A stretch of DNA of 64,000 nt from assembly GCF_004101245.1 (NCBI RefSeq), contig NZ_SCIN01000001.1:1192784-1256783 (forward strand), read 5' to 3'. Positions 25,880 to 34,286 of the stretch are shown here, piece after piece (the first letter of the stretch is position 1; every line of letters starts with the position of its first letter). The DNA comes from Sphingomonas sp. UV9. GTDB taxonomy: Bacteria; Pseudomonadota; Alphaproteobacteria; Sphingomonadales; Sphingomonadaceae. The notes below the pieces were generated by a model. That model had not been told where the DNA came from, made no database searches, and was given only the letters and a program-made list of their open reading frames with translations. The translations under genes were made by a program, and so were the position numbers.

Positions 25880-28800
25880 TCAGTCGACGTCGCCGAAACC
25901 ATGGCCGACAGTGATCTTCACGCCCGTATCCGTGCCGGCACCCGCGCCTTCCCACCAATAGGGCAACCGCTTGCGCGCGCCGGTGACGACCTCATTCAGC
26001 GTTGCCGCGTCGTATAGCCGCCCGCCAAGCATCACTTGCGACACCGTGTCGCTGTTGCGGATATCGACGTTTGGATCGGCATCGAGAACGACCAGATCGG
26101 CGAGCTTGCCCACTTCAAGAGAGCCGACATCCTTGTTGTACCCCAGCGAACGCGCCGACTCGATCGTGCCGGCACGGAGCGCCTCGATCGGCGTGAAGCC
26201 GCCGCGCACAAAACTCCATAGCTCCCAATGGGCGCCAAGCCCCGGCTGCTGCCCATGCGCGCCGATTGCCACTGGCACGCCCTTGTCGGCAAGCTTCTTC
26301 GCCTCGCGCGCGGTCGCGCCGTCAACATAATCCTCCTCCGGCGCAATCTCGCGCCGCGCGTTCTGCGCGGCGAGCAAAGCGGGTGGCGCGTGGCGGCTGA
26401 GCAAGGGATGCCGCCAGACGTCACTATGCGCCCGCCAGTAGGGATCGCCCGCCGGCCCGCCATAGGCGACGACCAAGGTGGGCGTGTAGCCGACGGTCGA
26501 CTGCGACCATAAACTCACTACATCGGCATAGAAGTGCTCCAGCGGCACGTTGTGCTCAACGGTGGAATTGCCGTCCTGCACCAGGCTCATGTCCAACGTG
26601 AACAGCGATCCACCCTCGGGAACCACCTCCATATTCTCGGCCTGAGCGGCAGCGACGACCATCTGGCGCTGTTCGCGGCGCGGCTGGTTGTAGTTCTTCA
26701 CACTGTGCGCGCCTTGCGCCTTGAGGCGACGGACGACGGCGAGCGCATCCTCGTACGTGTCGATCTGCGCGTACACGTCGGGTGCTTTGGCACCGTAGAT
26801 GATCTCCCCGGTCGAGAAGGTACGCGGCGCGAGCAGCATACCGGCCTGCTGCATTTCTGCCGCCGGAAAGACTTCGGCCGAGCGGGATGAGGGATCATGA
26901 ATCGTCGTCGTGCCGAGTGCGAGATTGGCCATTGCCGACCAGTTCTGCTGCGGCACGAGCTCGTCTTCGCCTTGCGGTCCATGCGCGTGCGCATCGACGA
27001 GCCCCGGAATGATCGTCTTGCCGCCGAGTTCGACAGTCTTGGCGCCTGCGGGCACCGCGACCGAGCCGCGCGGGCCGATCGCGGCGATGCGGTCGCCCCG
27101 GATCAGGATCGTGGCGTCGTCGATTATCCCGCCATCCTTTGAGGCCATCGTGATGACGCGCGCACCGGTAAGGGCGACCGTGCCCGTGGCCTTGGCAGCA
27201 GTCACCGGCATCGACAGCGACACTCCGGTGCGGGGGGCGGCGAATTTCGGTGCATCCTCGCCGGCCGGCACATCGCGGAACAGCGCGCTGGTCTGCGCGG
27301 TGTATAGCGTCGGACCGGCGCTCCAGTGCATCGCCTTGCCGTCGTTCGACCAGTTGATGAAGTCGGCGCCGTCGCCGCTGACGCGGGTGATCGGCAACGC
27401 CCCGGACTTGGCCGATCCGTCGGCCGTCACTGCCTGCTTGCCTGGCATCAGCGGCATCACGAACGCTTCGTAATTCTGCCGGAAGGCAATGTAGTCGCCC
27501 GCGGGCGACACTTGATAGTCGTTAATCAGCTCGCCCTCGGCATGGACGCGGCGATCCTGCCCGTCGAGCCCGGTGCTGATCAGCTGTCGCTTGTCCTTTT
27601 CGTTGACGATCAAGAACACGCGGTCGCCGCTCGCGCTGAATTGCGGCGACGCGGCGTCCTTGGCGATGCGCACCGGCGCGCCGCCGGTCGTCGCGACGCG
27701 GTACGCCCCGACGCCGGGATTGCCGCGCGCGGACGTCAGCCGGCCGCCTTCGCCCTGTTCGAAGACGATCGTCTGGCCGTTGGGCGAGAAACGCGGGATG
27801 CGGTAATGCCCGGCGGCCGTTGTGACGGTACGGGGCGTTCCGCCGCTGGCCGCGACGGTGCGGACCTGGCCGAGCCCCGCATCGCTCCAGCCGACGAACA
27901 CGATCTGGCGCCCATCCCGCGACCAGCTTGGGAACAGCTCCATTTCCTCCTGCCCGCGCGTCAGCCGGGTCGGCGTGCCGCCCGACATCGGCCTAGTCCA
28001 CAATTTACCGAGCGTTTCGAACACCACGGTGCGGCCGTCGGGCGAGACGCTGGCCCAGCGCGGCATCTTGGTCGCGAACGTATCGGGTGCGACCTCGATC
28101 TGCGGGTGCACCGCATCGACGATCACGCGCGTATCGTCGATGCGGAACGGAATCACCGCGCCGCTGCCGTCGTCGGGGTTCACATGGCGCAATTTGCCGC
28201 CGGCCCAGAACACGATCTCCTTATCACCGACCGTCCAGGCCATCTCGGGATAGACGCCGGTCACCGCCCAGGTTTCCTGAACGTCGCGATCGAGCGGGCC
28301 GTACACGATACGCTCGACGCCGCTGGCCAGATCCTTGACCCACAATTTGGTAACGTTGTTATCGCGCCGTACGAATGCGATCCGTTTGCCGTCGCGGCTT
28401 GGCGTGGGGCGTACCGACCCACCGACGCCAGAGATAACGGTGGTCACCTCGCCCGAATCTAGGTCGTAGCGCTCGATATCGAACAGATCGGTGCGCGAAT
28501 TCTGCGCATATTCGAAGATCGGGCCGGGCGACACGTTGCGCGTGTAATAGATGCTCTTTCCGTCGCGGGAGTAGATCGGCTCCCCCAGCTCCTTTTGCAG
28601 CACTTCGCTCGCGCGCTTGACAAGCTGCACACCGCCGCCGCCCGACACGTGATACAACCAGATTTCGCCGGTGCCGAGCGACCGCCCGGTGGTGAAATGC
28701 TTCTTGGCGGCAATAAAGCGCCCGTCCGCACTCCAGCTTGGCTGATTAAGGAGACGAAAATCTTCCTTGGTCACCTGACGCTTGTCGCTGCCATCGGCAT

Positions 28801-29287
28801 TCATCACCCAGATATTGTCGCCGCCGCCGCGATCCGAGGTGAAGGCGATCCGCCGCCCGTCGGGCGAGAAGCGCGGCTGATGCTCGAACGCCAGGCCGTC
28901 GGCGATACGCTTCGGCGTGCCACCCGCGATCGGCATCGTATAGATGTCGCCCAGCAGATCGAAGGCAAGCATGTGGCCGTCGGGCGAAACGTCGACGTTC
29001 ATCCAGCTGCCTTCGTCGACCCGGATCGGAACTTCACGCGTCTTCAGGCCACGTGGATTGCTGACGTCCCAGACAGGCGGCTTCTTCGGCGTGGCGACCG
29101 CGACGGGCGCGACGGACGGCGTCGCCGGCGGGGGCAACGTGCCGGTCTGCTCCGGGCCCGGCGCTGTCGCCTTGTCCTCCGGCCCCTGCGTCTGCTCGAC
29201 CGGCTTGTTCACTGGCGGCGGCACGCTCTGGGCCGAAAGCCGCGCGGCCAACAGGCATAAGGCAAGAGTGGTATATGTGTGCTTCAC
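25880..29287 (-). CDS. Exported TolB-like beta-propeller/amidohydrolase fusion
   Basis: A 1135-residue protein with GTG start (29287) and signal peptide (MKHTYTTLALCLLAARLSA). Residues about 20-75 are a Pro/Thr/Gln-rich linker. Residues 80-690 are WD40-like/TolB-type propeller repeats (VSPDGHMLAFD, FSPDGRRIAFTSDRGG, WSADGRFIAA, FSPNGQTIVFEQ and others). Residues about 715-1110 are an amidohydrolase: LTGARVITM, metal HxH in GLVDAHAHG, TVEHNVPLEH, AIGAHGQQPG, LVVLDADP. The same two-domain arrangement occurs in many sphingomonads and other periplasm-rich bacteria; the propeller may present peptides or glycans to the hydrolase. Substrate unknown. Stands alone after a long upstream non-coding region. 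Confidence 0.92.
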   Translation of the reverse strand: MKHTYTTLALCLLAARLSAQSVPPPVNKPVEQTQGPEDKATAPGPEQTGTLPPPATPSVAPVAVATPKKPPVWDVSNPRGLKTREVPIRVDEGSWMNVDVSPDGHMLAFDLLGDIYTMPIAGGTPKRIADGLAFEHQPRFSPDGRRIAFTSDRGGGDNIWVMNADGSDKRQVTKEDFRLLNQPSWSADGRFIAAKKHFTTGRSLGTGEIWLYHVSGGGGVQLVKRASEVLQKELGEPIYSRDGKSIYYTRNVSPGPIFEYAQNSRTDLFDIERYDLDSGEVTTVISGVGGSVRPTPSRDGKRIAFVRRDNNVTKLWVKDLASGVERIVYGPLDRDVQETWAVTGVYPEMAWTVGDKEIVFWAGGKLRHVNPDDGSGAVIPFRIDDTRVIVDAVHPQIEVAPDTFATKMPRWASVSPDGRTVVFETLGKLWTRPMSGGTPTRLTRGQEEMELFPSWSRDGRQIVFVGWSDAGLGQVRTVAASGGTPRTVTTAAGHYRIPRFSPNGQTIVFEQGEGGRLTSARGNPGVGAYRVATTGGAPVRIAKDAASPQFSASGDRVFLIVNEKDKRQLISTGLDGQDRRVHAEGELINDYQVSPAGDYIAFRQNYEAFVMPLMPGKQAVTADGSAKSGALPITRVSGDGADFINWSNDGKAMHWSAGPTLYTAQTSALFRDVPAGEDAPKFAAPRTGVSLSMPVTAAKATGTVALTGARVITMASKDGGIIDDATILIRGDRIAAIGPRGSVAVPAGAKTVELGGKTIIPGLVDAHAHGPQGEDELVPQQNWSAMANLALGTTTIHDPSSRSAEVFPAAEMQQAGMLLAPRTFSTGEIIYGAKAPDVYAQIDTYEDALAVVRRLKAQGAHSVKNYNQPRREQRQMVVAAAQAENMEVVPEGGSLFTLDMSLVQDGNSTVEHNVPLEHFYADVVSLWSQSTVGYTPTLVVAYGGPAGDPYWRAHSDVWRHPLLSRHAPPALLAAQNARREIAPEEDYVDGATAREAKKLADKGVPVAIGAHGQQPGLGAHWELWSFVRGGFTPIEALRAGTIESARSLGYNKDVGSLEVGKLADLVVLDADPNVDIRNSDTVSQVMLGGRLYDAATLNEVVTGARKRLPYWWEGAGAGTDTGVKITVGHGFGDVD

Positions 29288-29493
29288 GGTACGCGGATCT
29301 CCCTTTGCAAGCTAGCTTAGCCGATCCGCCGCAGCGGTCATCCGCAAAGACCGAGGCGGACGCTGCGGTCGCTAATGGCGGCGCTTGCCACGCGTTCTAT
29401 GTTGAGCCCTGCCCGTCGTCCGCCCGTTTCAGCTAGGCGGTCGGGGGGCTGCCCCGCTTAGTGAACGAACGAGCATGAACCATTCGGCTTCTC

Positions 29494-29514
29494 CAAAGCG
29501 GCCGTTCCGCTTTC
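29494..29514. repeat. Degenerate hairpin repeat, type I, core copy E
   Basis: AAAGCGG-CCGTT-CCGCTTT, a 7-bp stem with a 5-base loop, same core as copies A-C and F. Confidence 0.55.
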
Positions 29515-29548
29515 ACCACAAGCTACCGGTTGGCCCCCGCCCCACAGC

Positions 29549-29604
29549 ATGAACGAACGTCCGCTTACGCCGATCGCTACCCGAAAGCGGCCAGTCCGCT
29601 TTCC
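29549..29604 (-). repeat. Degenerate hairpin repeat, type I, copy F (best-conserved stem)
   Basis: Read on the minus strand: GGAAAGCGGACTGGCCGCTT, then TCGGG, then GGCGTAAGCGGACG, then TTCGTTCAT. The core GAAAGCGG-N5-CCGCTTTC (29582-29602) is a perfect 8-bp stem, suggesting this is close to the ancestral unit. Confidence 0.7.
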
Positions 29605-29628
29605 ACCAGTCGGGTCTAAGTTGCACAC

Positions 29629-30156
29629 CCAAATACGGCGCAAGAACCCCCGCCTCGCCCGCTTGCTTCTTATGTGCCTTTCAATGCATTCGGAATATCT
29701 GCTGAGCGGTGGCGTAAACACGTGCCCCCCCCCAAGCCGCAATAATCTATCCGGCTCTGATGCGGATTGATGAACCTGCGACCCCATTTAACACGCTTTT
29801 CCCCCCGCCTCGCCCGCGTACTTTCTGTGTCGCAAAAGGTGCAATCCCAGACCGGCCGGAAGCCGGCCCAGGTCCTAGGGCGCGCGGCGTTTAGAACCGG
29901 CGCGGCGTGGGTGCAGTTTGGTGCACTTGGGGGGGGATGCCGGGTGCAGCCTGTGGGGAGTGGCAGTCGAGAGGCGTTTGGGCAAGGCCCCGGCACCCGA
30001 GCCGCACTGGCACCCCGGCTCCGCGTGTCAGATCAATCCCCTCACCTCGGCCGCCCCCTCTTAGCCCGCCTCGTGGCTCTTTCGTCTCGTTACCCCAAAT
30101 ACCGCGCAAGAACCCCCGCCTCGCCCGCGGGCTATTTCGATGTCTTTTGATGCATG
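29629..30156. repeat. Three diverged direct repeats
   Basis: Copies at about 29629-29695, 29797-29835 (shorter) and 30093-30156 share CCCAAATAC, GCGCAAGAACCCCCGCC, TCGCCCGC and, in the first and third, a TTT-ATGCAT end. They are spaced about 165 and 300 bp apart. Function unknown; iteron-like or remnant element sequences are possible. Confidence 0.6.
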
Positions 30157-30379
30157 CTCGAGGTTTGATGCTACCGGGCGGACACGCTAAGGTTTCGCGG
30201 CCGATGATTGTGCGAACGATGGTGCAGATTGATGCAACTGTCACCACAGCTTCGCACCCTTTCCGTCCCCTGACGACAATCCGACCGCGCTCGTAAAATT
30301 CGGGGGCTCTAAAGGTTCGTTCGTAGCGGTCACGTCCGCGGCTGGAGATTAAGGAGCCAGGCGAACAAGGCCGCTTCGA

Positions 30380-31960
30380 TCAAGGTAGATTGCGGGCGTA
30401 TACCGGCAACATCTCGCTTATCAGCTTGGCATCGTAGTTTCTGGCACTGGTACCAAGTGGCATGCCGTCGAGTGTCTGGTTCGGGTTCGCCCAGCGGTTA
30501 ATGCGGGGACATGTCGTGCACTCGCCGCCCGCATAGGCCATGATCGTTCTCCAATAGTTGCCGTTTCTGAAGCCGTGGGCGTAGGCGAAAGGCTTATCTT
30601 CGGGGTCGGTGTCCGGATCATGTCTAGCACCGAGCAGATGTCCGAGCTCATGCGGAAACGAACTGTTTTCCCAAGCGCAACGCCAATTGACGAGCGCAAA
30701 GCTGTGCGCCGCATTAACATGGATGCCGGCAGCATTTCCACAGTAGGCGTCCATTGCCACAAATACGATCACGGCGTCAGCCCTGACCCGGCGGCGCCAG
30801 GCGTGTACGTCGTCAAAGCGATTGTCTCCCTGCGCTACTACGGCATCGGTCATAGTATCGAAGTCGGCGATCTCCGTGCCTGACAGTTCGGTCGTTCCTG
30901 CAAGCGCGACAGAACCTCTGATGTCGCTGTTGGCGAATCCGGAATTTGTATGGGCTATCGCAAGCGCCGCCAACGCCTCGATGGTTGTTCCCGGTCTCGC
31001 GGCGCGAAGCGAATCTAGCGCCTGCCGGGTGTAAGCGACGCCTATCGTGAGGGGGCCGCTTGCACTCGCGTCGGCGGTCGCAGAGCTTGAAAGGTCTCGT
31101 GCGACGTTCTCCAAAGGCATAGCGTCGTTCGTCTCCGACGTCTGGCGTACCGATGGATGCTCAGCCGGGAAGGTTGTCTGGTCGACCTTTGCTATCGCAT
31201 GCAGCCCTCCAGACAGGGGAATAATCGAAAACGTCTCCGTTCCCACTTCGACCGACCCCGTGATCCGATCACCGGTGACGATCAGATTCACAGTCCCATC
31301 CGGAAGTCCGGCGGGGGCAGATGTGGCTGCGGGATCTGCGGCGGCGGTACTTCCGGGCACATTAGTGGCGGAGTCTGCGAGCGACGTGCCACTGCCGCTC
31401 CATTCAAGCGAATTGTCCGCGGTCCTGCTTGCGAGACGACGGTTGGCCAGCACATCGAGACCGGGTCGGACATTGAACACGACCGGTGCCTCGGATCCTG
31501 CGCCCTCGGCCGTTCCTTTCGTTTTATCTAGCAGTCTCGACGTGGTGTCTCCCGTGCGCAGTCGTACCAGATGAATGTCCTTTAGCGCTTGGTCTGCCGA
31601 AATCTGTTGGAACGCGCGGCTCTGTGTCGGTCCAAGGTCGGCTCCCGATACCGGCAGGAAAAGCGTCCGATAGTCTTCGCCTACATAATCGATGGCGGCG
31701 ATGTCGCGTCGCCGGACTGCCCGAAAAGCACTTGCGACCTTGTCGGTGGGGACATGCCAGACTTCTGCATCCAGGTTCGGAACCGGGTCGCTCTGAGACA
31801 CCTGCAGATCAGCCTTTAGGCGGTCCCAGCTTTCTCGGCTGTGCTTCCCGTCCAGCGTTACGAACAGGGACTGCCCGGCCGGCGCTGCCAGGTGCACCTC
31901 CTGAGCGAAGCATGGCATGGAATTTGTTAATGCGAATGCAAGGGCAACGATCGATCTCAT
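30380..31960 (-). CDS. Secreted metzincin-type zinc metalloprotease
   Basis: A 526-residue exported protease with signal peptide (MRSIVALAFALTNSMPCFAQ). The first 290 residues are a probable propeptide/inhibitory part (LDAEVWHVPTDKVASAFRAVRRRDIAAIDYVGEDYRTLFLPVSG). The catalytic domain begins at about 300 (LTIGVAYTRQALDSL) and carries HELGHLLGARHD, the extended HExxHxxGxxHD zinc site, and a Met-turn in RTIMAYAGGECTTC. This fits metzincins of the reprolysin-like or peptidyl-Asp metallopeptidase (M72) kind. Cysteines in DAYCGN, NWRCAW and ECTTC probably form disulfides. It begins 10 bp after the gene at 31971, on the same strand, so the two are an operon. Confidence 0.9.
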   Translation of the reverse strand: MRSIVALAFALTNSMPCFAQEVHLAAPAGQSLFVTLDGKHSRESWDRLKADLQVSQSDPVPNLDAEVWHVPTDKVASAFRAVRRRDIAAIDYVGEDYRTLFLPVSGADLGPTQSRAFQQISADQALKDIHLVRLRTGDTTSRLLDKTKGTAEGAGSEAPVVFNVRPGLDVLANRRLASRTADNSLEWSGSGTSLADSATNVPGSTAAADPAATSAPAGLPDGTVNLIVTGDRITGSVEVGTETFSIIPLSGGLHAIAKVDQTTFPAEHPSVRQTSETNDAMPLENVARDLSSSATADASASGPLTIGVAYTRQALDSLRAARPGTTIEALAALAIAHTNSGFANSDIRGSVALAGTTELSGTEIADFDTMTDAVVAQGDNRFDDVHAWRRRVRADAVIVFVAMDAYCGNAAGIHVNAAHSFALVNWRCAWENSSFPHELGHLLGARHDPDTDPEDKPFAYAHGFRNGNYWRTIMAYAGGECTTCPRINRWANPNQTLDGMPLGTSARNYDAKLISEMLPVYARNLP

Positions 31961-31970
31961 ATCGCTTCTC

Positions 31971-33110
31971 CTAGATCAGGGTATCGCATCTCTGCTTGGC
32001 CGTTCCCGTCGCGTTTTTCCGCCAAGCACCCGTCTGCACATGCCGCAGCGCTGTCAGAGTCGACCTGCATGCAAGCACACCGGCCCCCTTCACGCTCCCC
32101 GTCTCTGTGTCGGTCACGAGGTAGCTCACAATCGACGCGCCACTGACCTTCACCGGATCAACGCCGAATGTGGTCGCGATGTTTTTGGTGTTGATCAAGG
32201 ATCCGCTTGCCTGCTCGACGCGTACTCGAAGCACCAGATTGGCGCTCTTGGCGAGCGCTTCCATCCTGCCGGCTGCGACGATCGGCGCGACGTTATTTCC
32301 CTCGGGTGTCGTCGCCCGCTCGGAAAACGCCTTGAAACGAGTGAGTGCGTACTCGATAGCTACGGCCGACCGCTTCTCAGTTTCGTGAGTTGGCTTTTCT
32401 GGTAATCTATTGCGAGCGGCGCGCGCCATTTGCGCATCTGTCACCAGCTTGCTGTATGCTGTAGCCGTCGCTGTAACGGACGGCGTCTTTATTACCGCCC
32501 CCGGAATATACCCGGTCGTAAGTTTGCCGGCCACCGCTACCGCGAGAAGTCTGCTGGAAAGCGCGTTCGTCAGGTCAAAGCCGGTGATAGTCGTCTCGGA
32601 AGCAAGCAAGCCTGTGACTATTTTGCCAGCCGCCATCATGCTGGCAACGGTAAGGTCCGCCGTACCCGGCGGCTTCCGCCCCAGCGCCTCGTCAATTAGG
32701 CTCTGAACCGCCGTCATTTCGGCAATCACGGACTCGTACCTTGAAAAATCGAACAGCTCGTCACCGGAGAGGACAATGAAGGTCCCGAGCGAATTGACCT
32801 TGTCCACAATAAGCGAGGCAGCGCCCCCTAGCGTATCGACCGCAAGAAGCAGCGCTTCGGCCTTTCCGGCACCGTCGCCGAGCGTACTCTTATTTTCGAA
32901 CGATGGCAGGCCCAGCGAGGTTACGCGCGCGCGGTCGAGTTCGGCCTGGGCATTGATCCTGTCCTTCTCGGCGTTTGTTCGATCCTTTTCCGCAATAATT
33001 CGGTTAGTTTCAGCGGTTATGGCGTCAGTGCTTGGCAAAGTCTGTGCCCGAAGCGTGACGGACGGCGCTACAATGGCGAAGGCCAGAGGAAAAAATCCGA
33101 GCGCGCGCAT
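31971..33110 (-). CDS. Exported coiled-coil protein of unknown function
   Basis: A 379-residue protein with signal peptide (MRALGFFPLAFAIVAPSVTLRAQ), then a heptad-like charged stretch (TAETNRIIAEKDRTNAEKDR, then INAQAELDRA), then a helical body with SFENKSTLGDGAGKAEALLLAVDTL, FDFSRYESVIAEMTAVQ and VRVEQASGSLINTKNI. The C-terminus has two cysteines (LACRST, KQRCDT). I do not recognise a domain. It is the upstream partner of the metzincin gene (10-bp gap), suggesting a co-secreted substrate, inhibitor, anchor or chaperone. Its own upstream 470 bp are AT-rich. Confidence 0.8.
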   Translation of the reverse strand: MRALGFFPLAFAIVAPSVTLRAQTLPSTDAITAETNRIIAEKDRTNAEKDRINAQAELDRARVTSLGLPSFENKSTLGDGAGKAEALLLAVDTLGGAASLIVDKVNSLGTFIVLSGDELFDFSRYESVIAEMTAVQSLIDEALGRKPPGTADLTVASMMAAGKIVTGLLASETTITGFDLTNALSSRLLAVAVAGKLTTGYIPGAVIKTPSVTATATAYSKLVTDAQMARAARNRLPEKPTHETEKRSAVAIEYALTRFKAFSERATTPEGNNVAPIVAAGRMEALAKSANLVLRVRVEQASGSLINTKNIATTFGVDPVKVSGASIVSYLVTDTETGSVKGAGVLACRSTLTALRHVQTGAWRKNATGTAKQRCDTLI

Positions 33111-33577
33111 ATACTCTCCTCCATGTGGTCAAGCACGGACGCTTACTCATGTACATATGGTAGACTGCACAATCGAAGATACAAAATTTTAATTAGAATC
33201 CAATGCGGGGTTATGGATTTTTTCTTACAACTAATGCCGAAATCTGAGATCAAAGTTGTTAGAAAATATTGCGGCAGAATGGCATCGAAGCACGATGCTA
33301 TATTATCTGATGAAATATCTCCGATTGAACAAACTGCCCTACTCTCAGCTTTGGACCGTCGTTTGGCGTCGTGAATACATTGTGGCGCATTCCATGCGCT
33401 TGCGCTCATGGCTATACCGCACCGATTTCACGCATCCTCCCTAGGATGCACGGGACGGCGCAAGCCGGCACGCTCACCCGCGGTCGCTGGATGCTGACCC
33501 CGGTGGGTTCGAGGCCTCGGGGACTTGGTGGAGCTTCACACTGCGCACGCCATAGGCGTTCCTCTTATATTTAGATC
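33111..33577. other. AT-rich intergenic region
   Basis: About 470 bp. 33120-33370 is visibly AT-richer than the rest of the window and includes the possible small gene at 33213. A hairpin GCATCCT-CCCT-AGGATGC lies at 33432-33449. The composition fits recently acquired DNA. Confidence 0.5.
33213..33374 (+). CDS. Possible small protein in AT-rich segment
   Basis: A 53-residue frame (MDFFLQLMPKSEIKVVRKYCG...) that ends at 33374. It has a plausible amphipathic, basic composition and GGGG just upstream, but no family resemblance. Low-GC codons set it apart from neighbours. I keep it only as a candidate. Confidence 0.25.
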   Translation: MDFFLQLMPKSEIKVVRKYCGRMASKHDAILSDEISPIEQTALLSALDRRLAS

Positions 33578-34267
33578 TTACAGGGCCTCTCTGTGACCGC
33601 TCGGCGGATTTGCACTATCAACGAAGGCGCGGACGCGGGCGAGGATGGCGCGCAGCTCGGGGCTCTGGACCTCGGCGATCACGTCGTCGACCGTCGCGGT
33701 GTCCAGCTTCTTCTGACGCGCGAGCTTCTCGGCAACGGCGCGGACGAACTCGCTAGGCTTACGGAGCATACGACGGACACACTCGCGCACCGTGGGCGGC
33801 TGTAGCAGGATGAAGGCGTTCGAGATCTGCTCGCTCTGCTGTTCGTCAGGCTCGGCATTCTCGATCGGGACGCATCGGCGGATCCAGTCGAGGAAACCGC
33901 ACGCCTTCAATCGATCGAGCGCCTCGCCAACGGCGCTACGCGACCGGTGTATCTTGTCCGCGATCCATTGGTAGGTCGGATCTAGCCGGCCGTCCTTACG
34001 GCCGCGCAAGCGCAACAGGCAACGCAGCACTTCGAGCCCGATCGCGCCGAGCGCGCCGTTGCGCTTCCCCGGTAGCTTCGTCTCGTGATCGAACGCCTCG
34101 GCCGCGCGCATCCGCGCGTTGTGCTCGGTCTTCGGGAATGTGTTGTGCACACGCCAGAGAGACACTTCCGAGCCACCGGCATTATGGCTGTTGCGCCGAA
34201 CGAGCGAGTTCGACCGCGCGCGGTCGCGGACGCCAGTAGTGACCTCGTTGAAAGAGCGCGCGGTCAT
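33578..34267 (-). CDS. HTH-domain protein (plasmid/element replication-like)
   Basis: A 229-residue protein with a helix-turn-helix in the middle (PTYQWIADKIHRSRSAVGEALDRLKACGFLDWIRR) preceded by LGAIGLEVLRCLLRLRGRKDGRLD and followed by an alpha-helical, charged C-terminus. This layout is common in proteins found on sphingomonad plasmids and integrative elements, annotated as HTH or replication proteins. It lies 20 bp after the integrase gene stop on the same strand. Role in element maintenance or in controlling excision is inferred from context. Confidence 0.75.
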   Translation of the reverse strand: MTARSFNEVTTGVRDRARSNSLVRRNSHNAGGSEVSLWRVHNTFPKTEHNARMRAAEAFDHETKLPGKRNGALGAIGLEVLRCLLRLRGRKDGRLDPTYQWIADKIHRSRSAVGEALDRLKACGFLDWIRRCVPIENAEPDEQQSEQISNAFILLQPPTVRECVRRMLRKPSEFVRAVAEKLARQKKLDTATVDDVIAEVQSPELRAILARVRAFVDSANPPSGHREAL

Positions 34268-34286
34268 GCCGCCGCTCCCGCGCTCG

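Larger units (their letters stand above)
29288..30379. other. 1.1-kb non-coding region with several repeat families
   Basis: Lies upstream of the leftward fusion gene and downstream of the leftward protease gene. It holds two type I hairpin repeats (29494-29604), three diverged direct repeats (29629-30156), and two similar 16-mers (GTGCAGTTTGGTGCAC near 29911 and GTGCAGATTGATGCAA near 30222). Open frames here differ from strand to strand and repeat the same ARRGFL-like peptide, which comes from the direct repeats. No gene accepted. Confidence 0.55.

Noticed and set aside
29458-30296. Short frames sharing an ARRGFLR-IW-like peptide
   Set aside because: The shared peptide is the translation of the three direct repeats in different contexts; no start signals or protein-like flanks.
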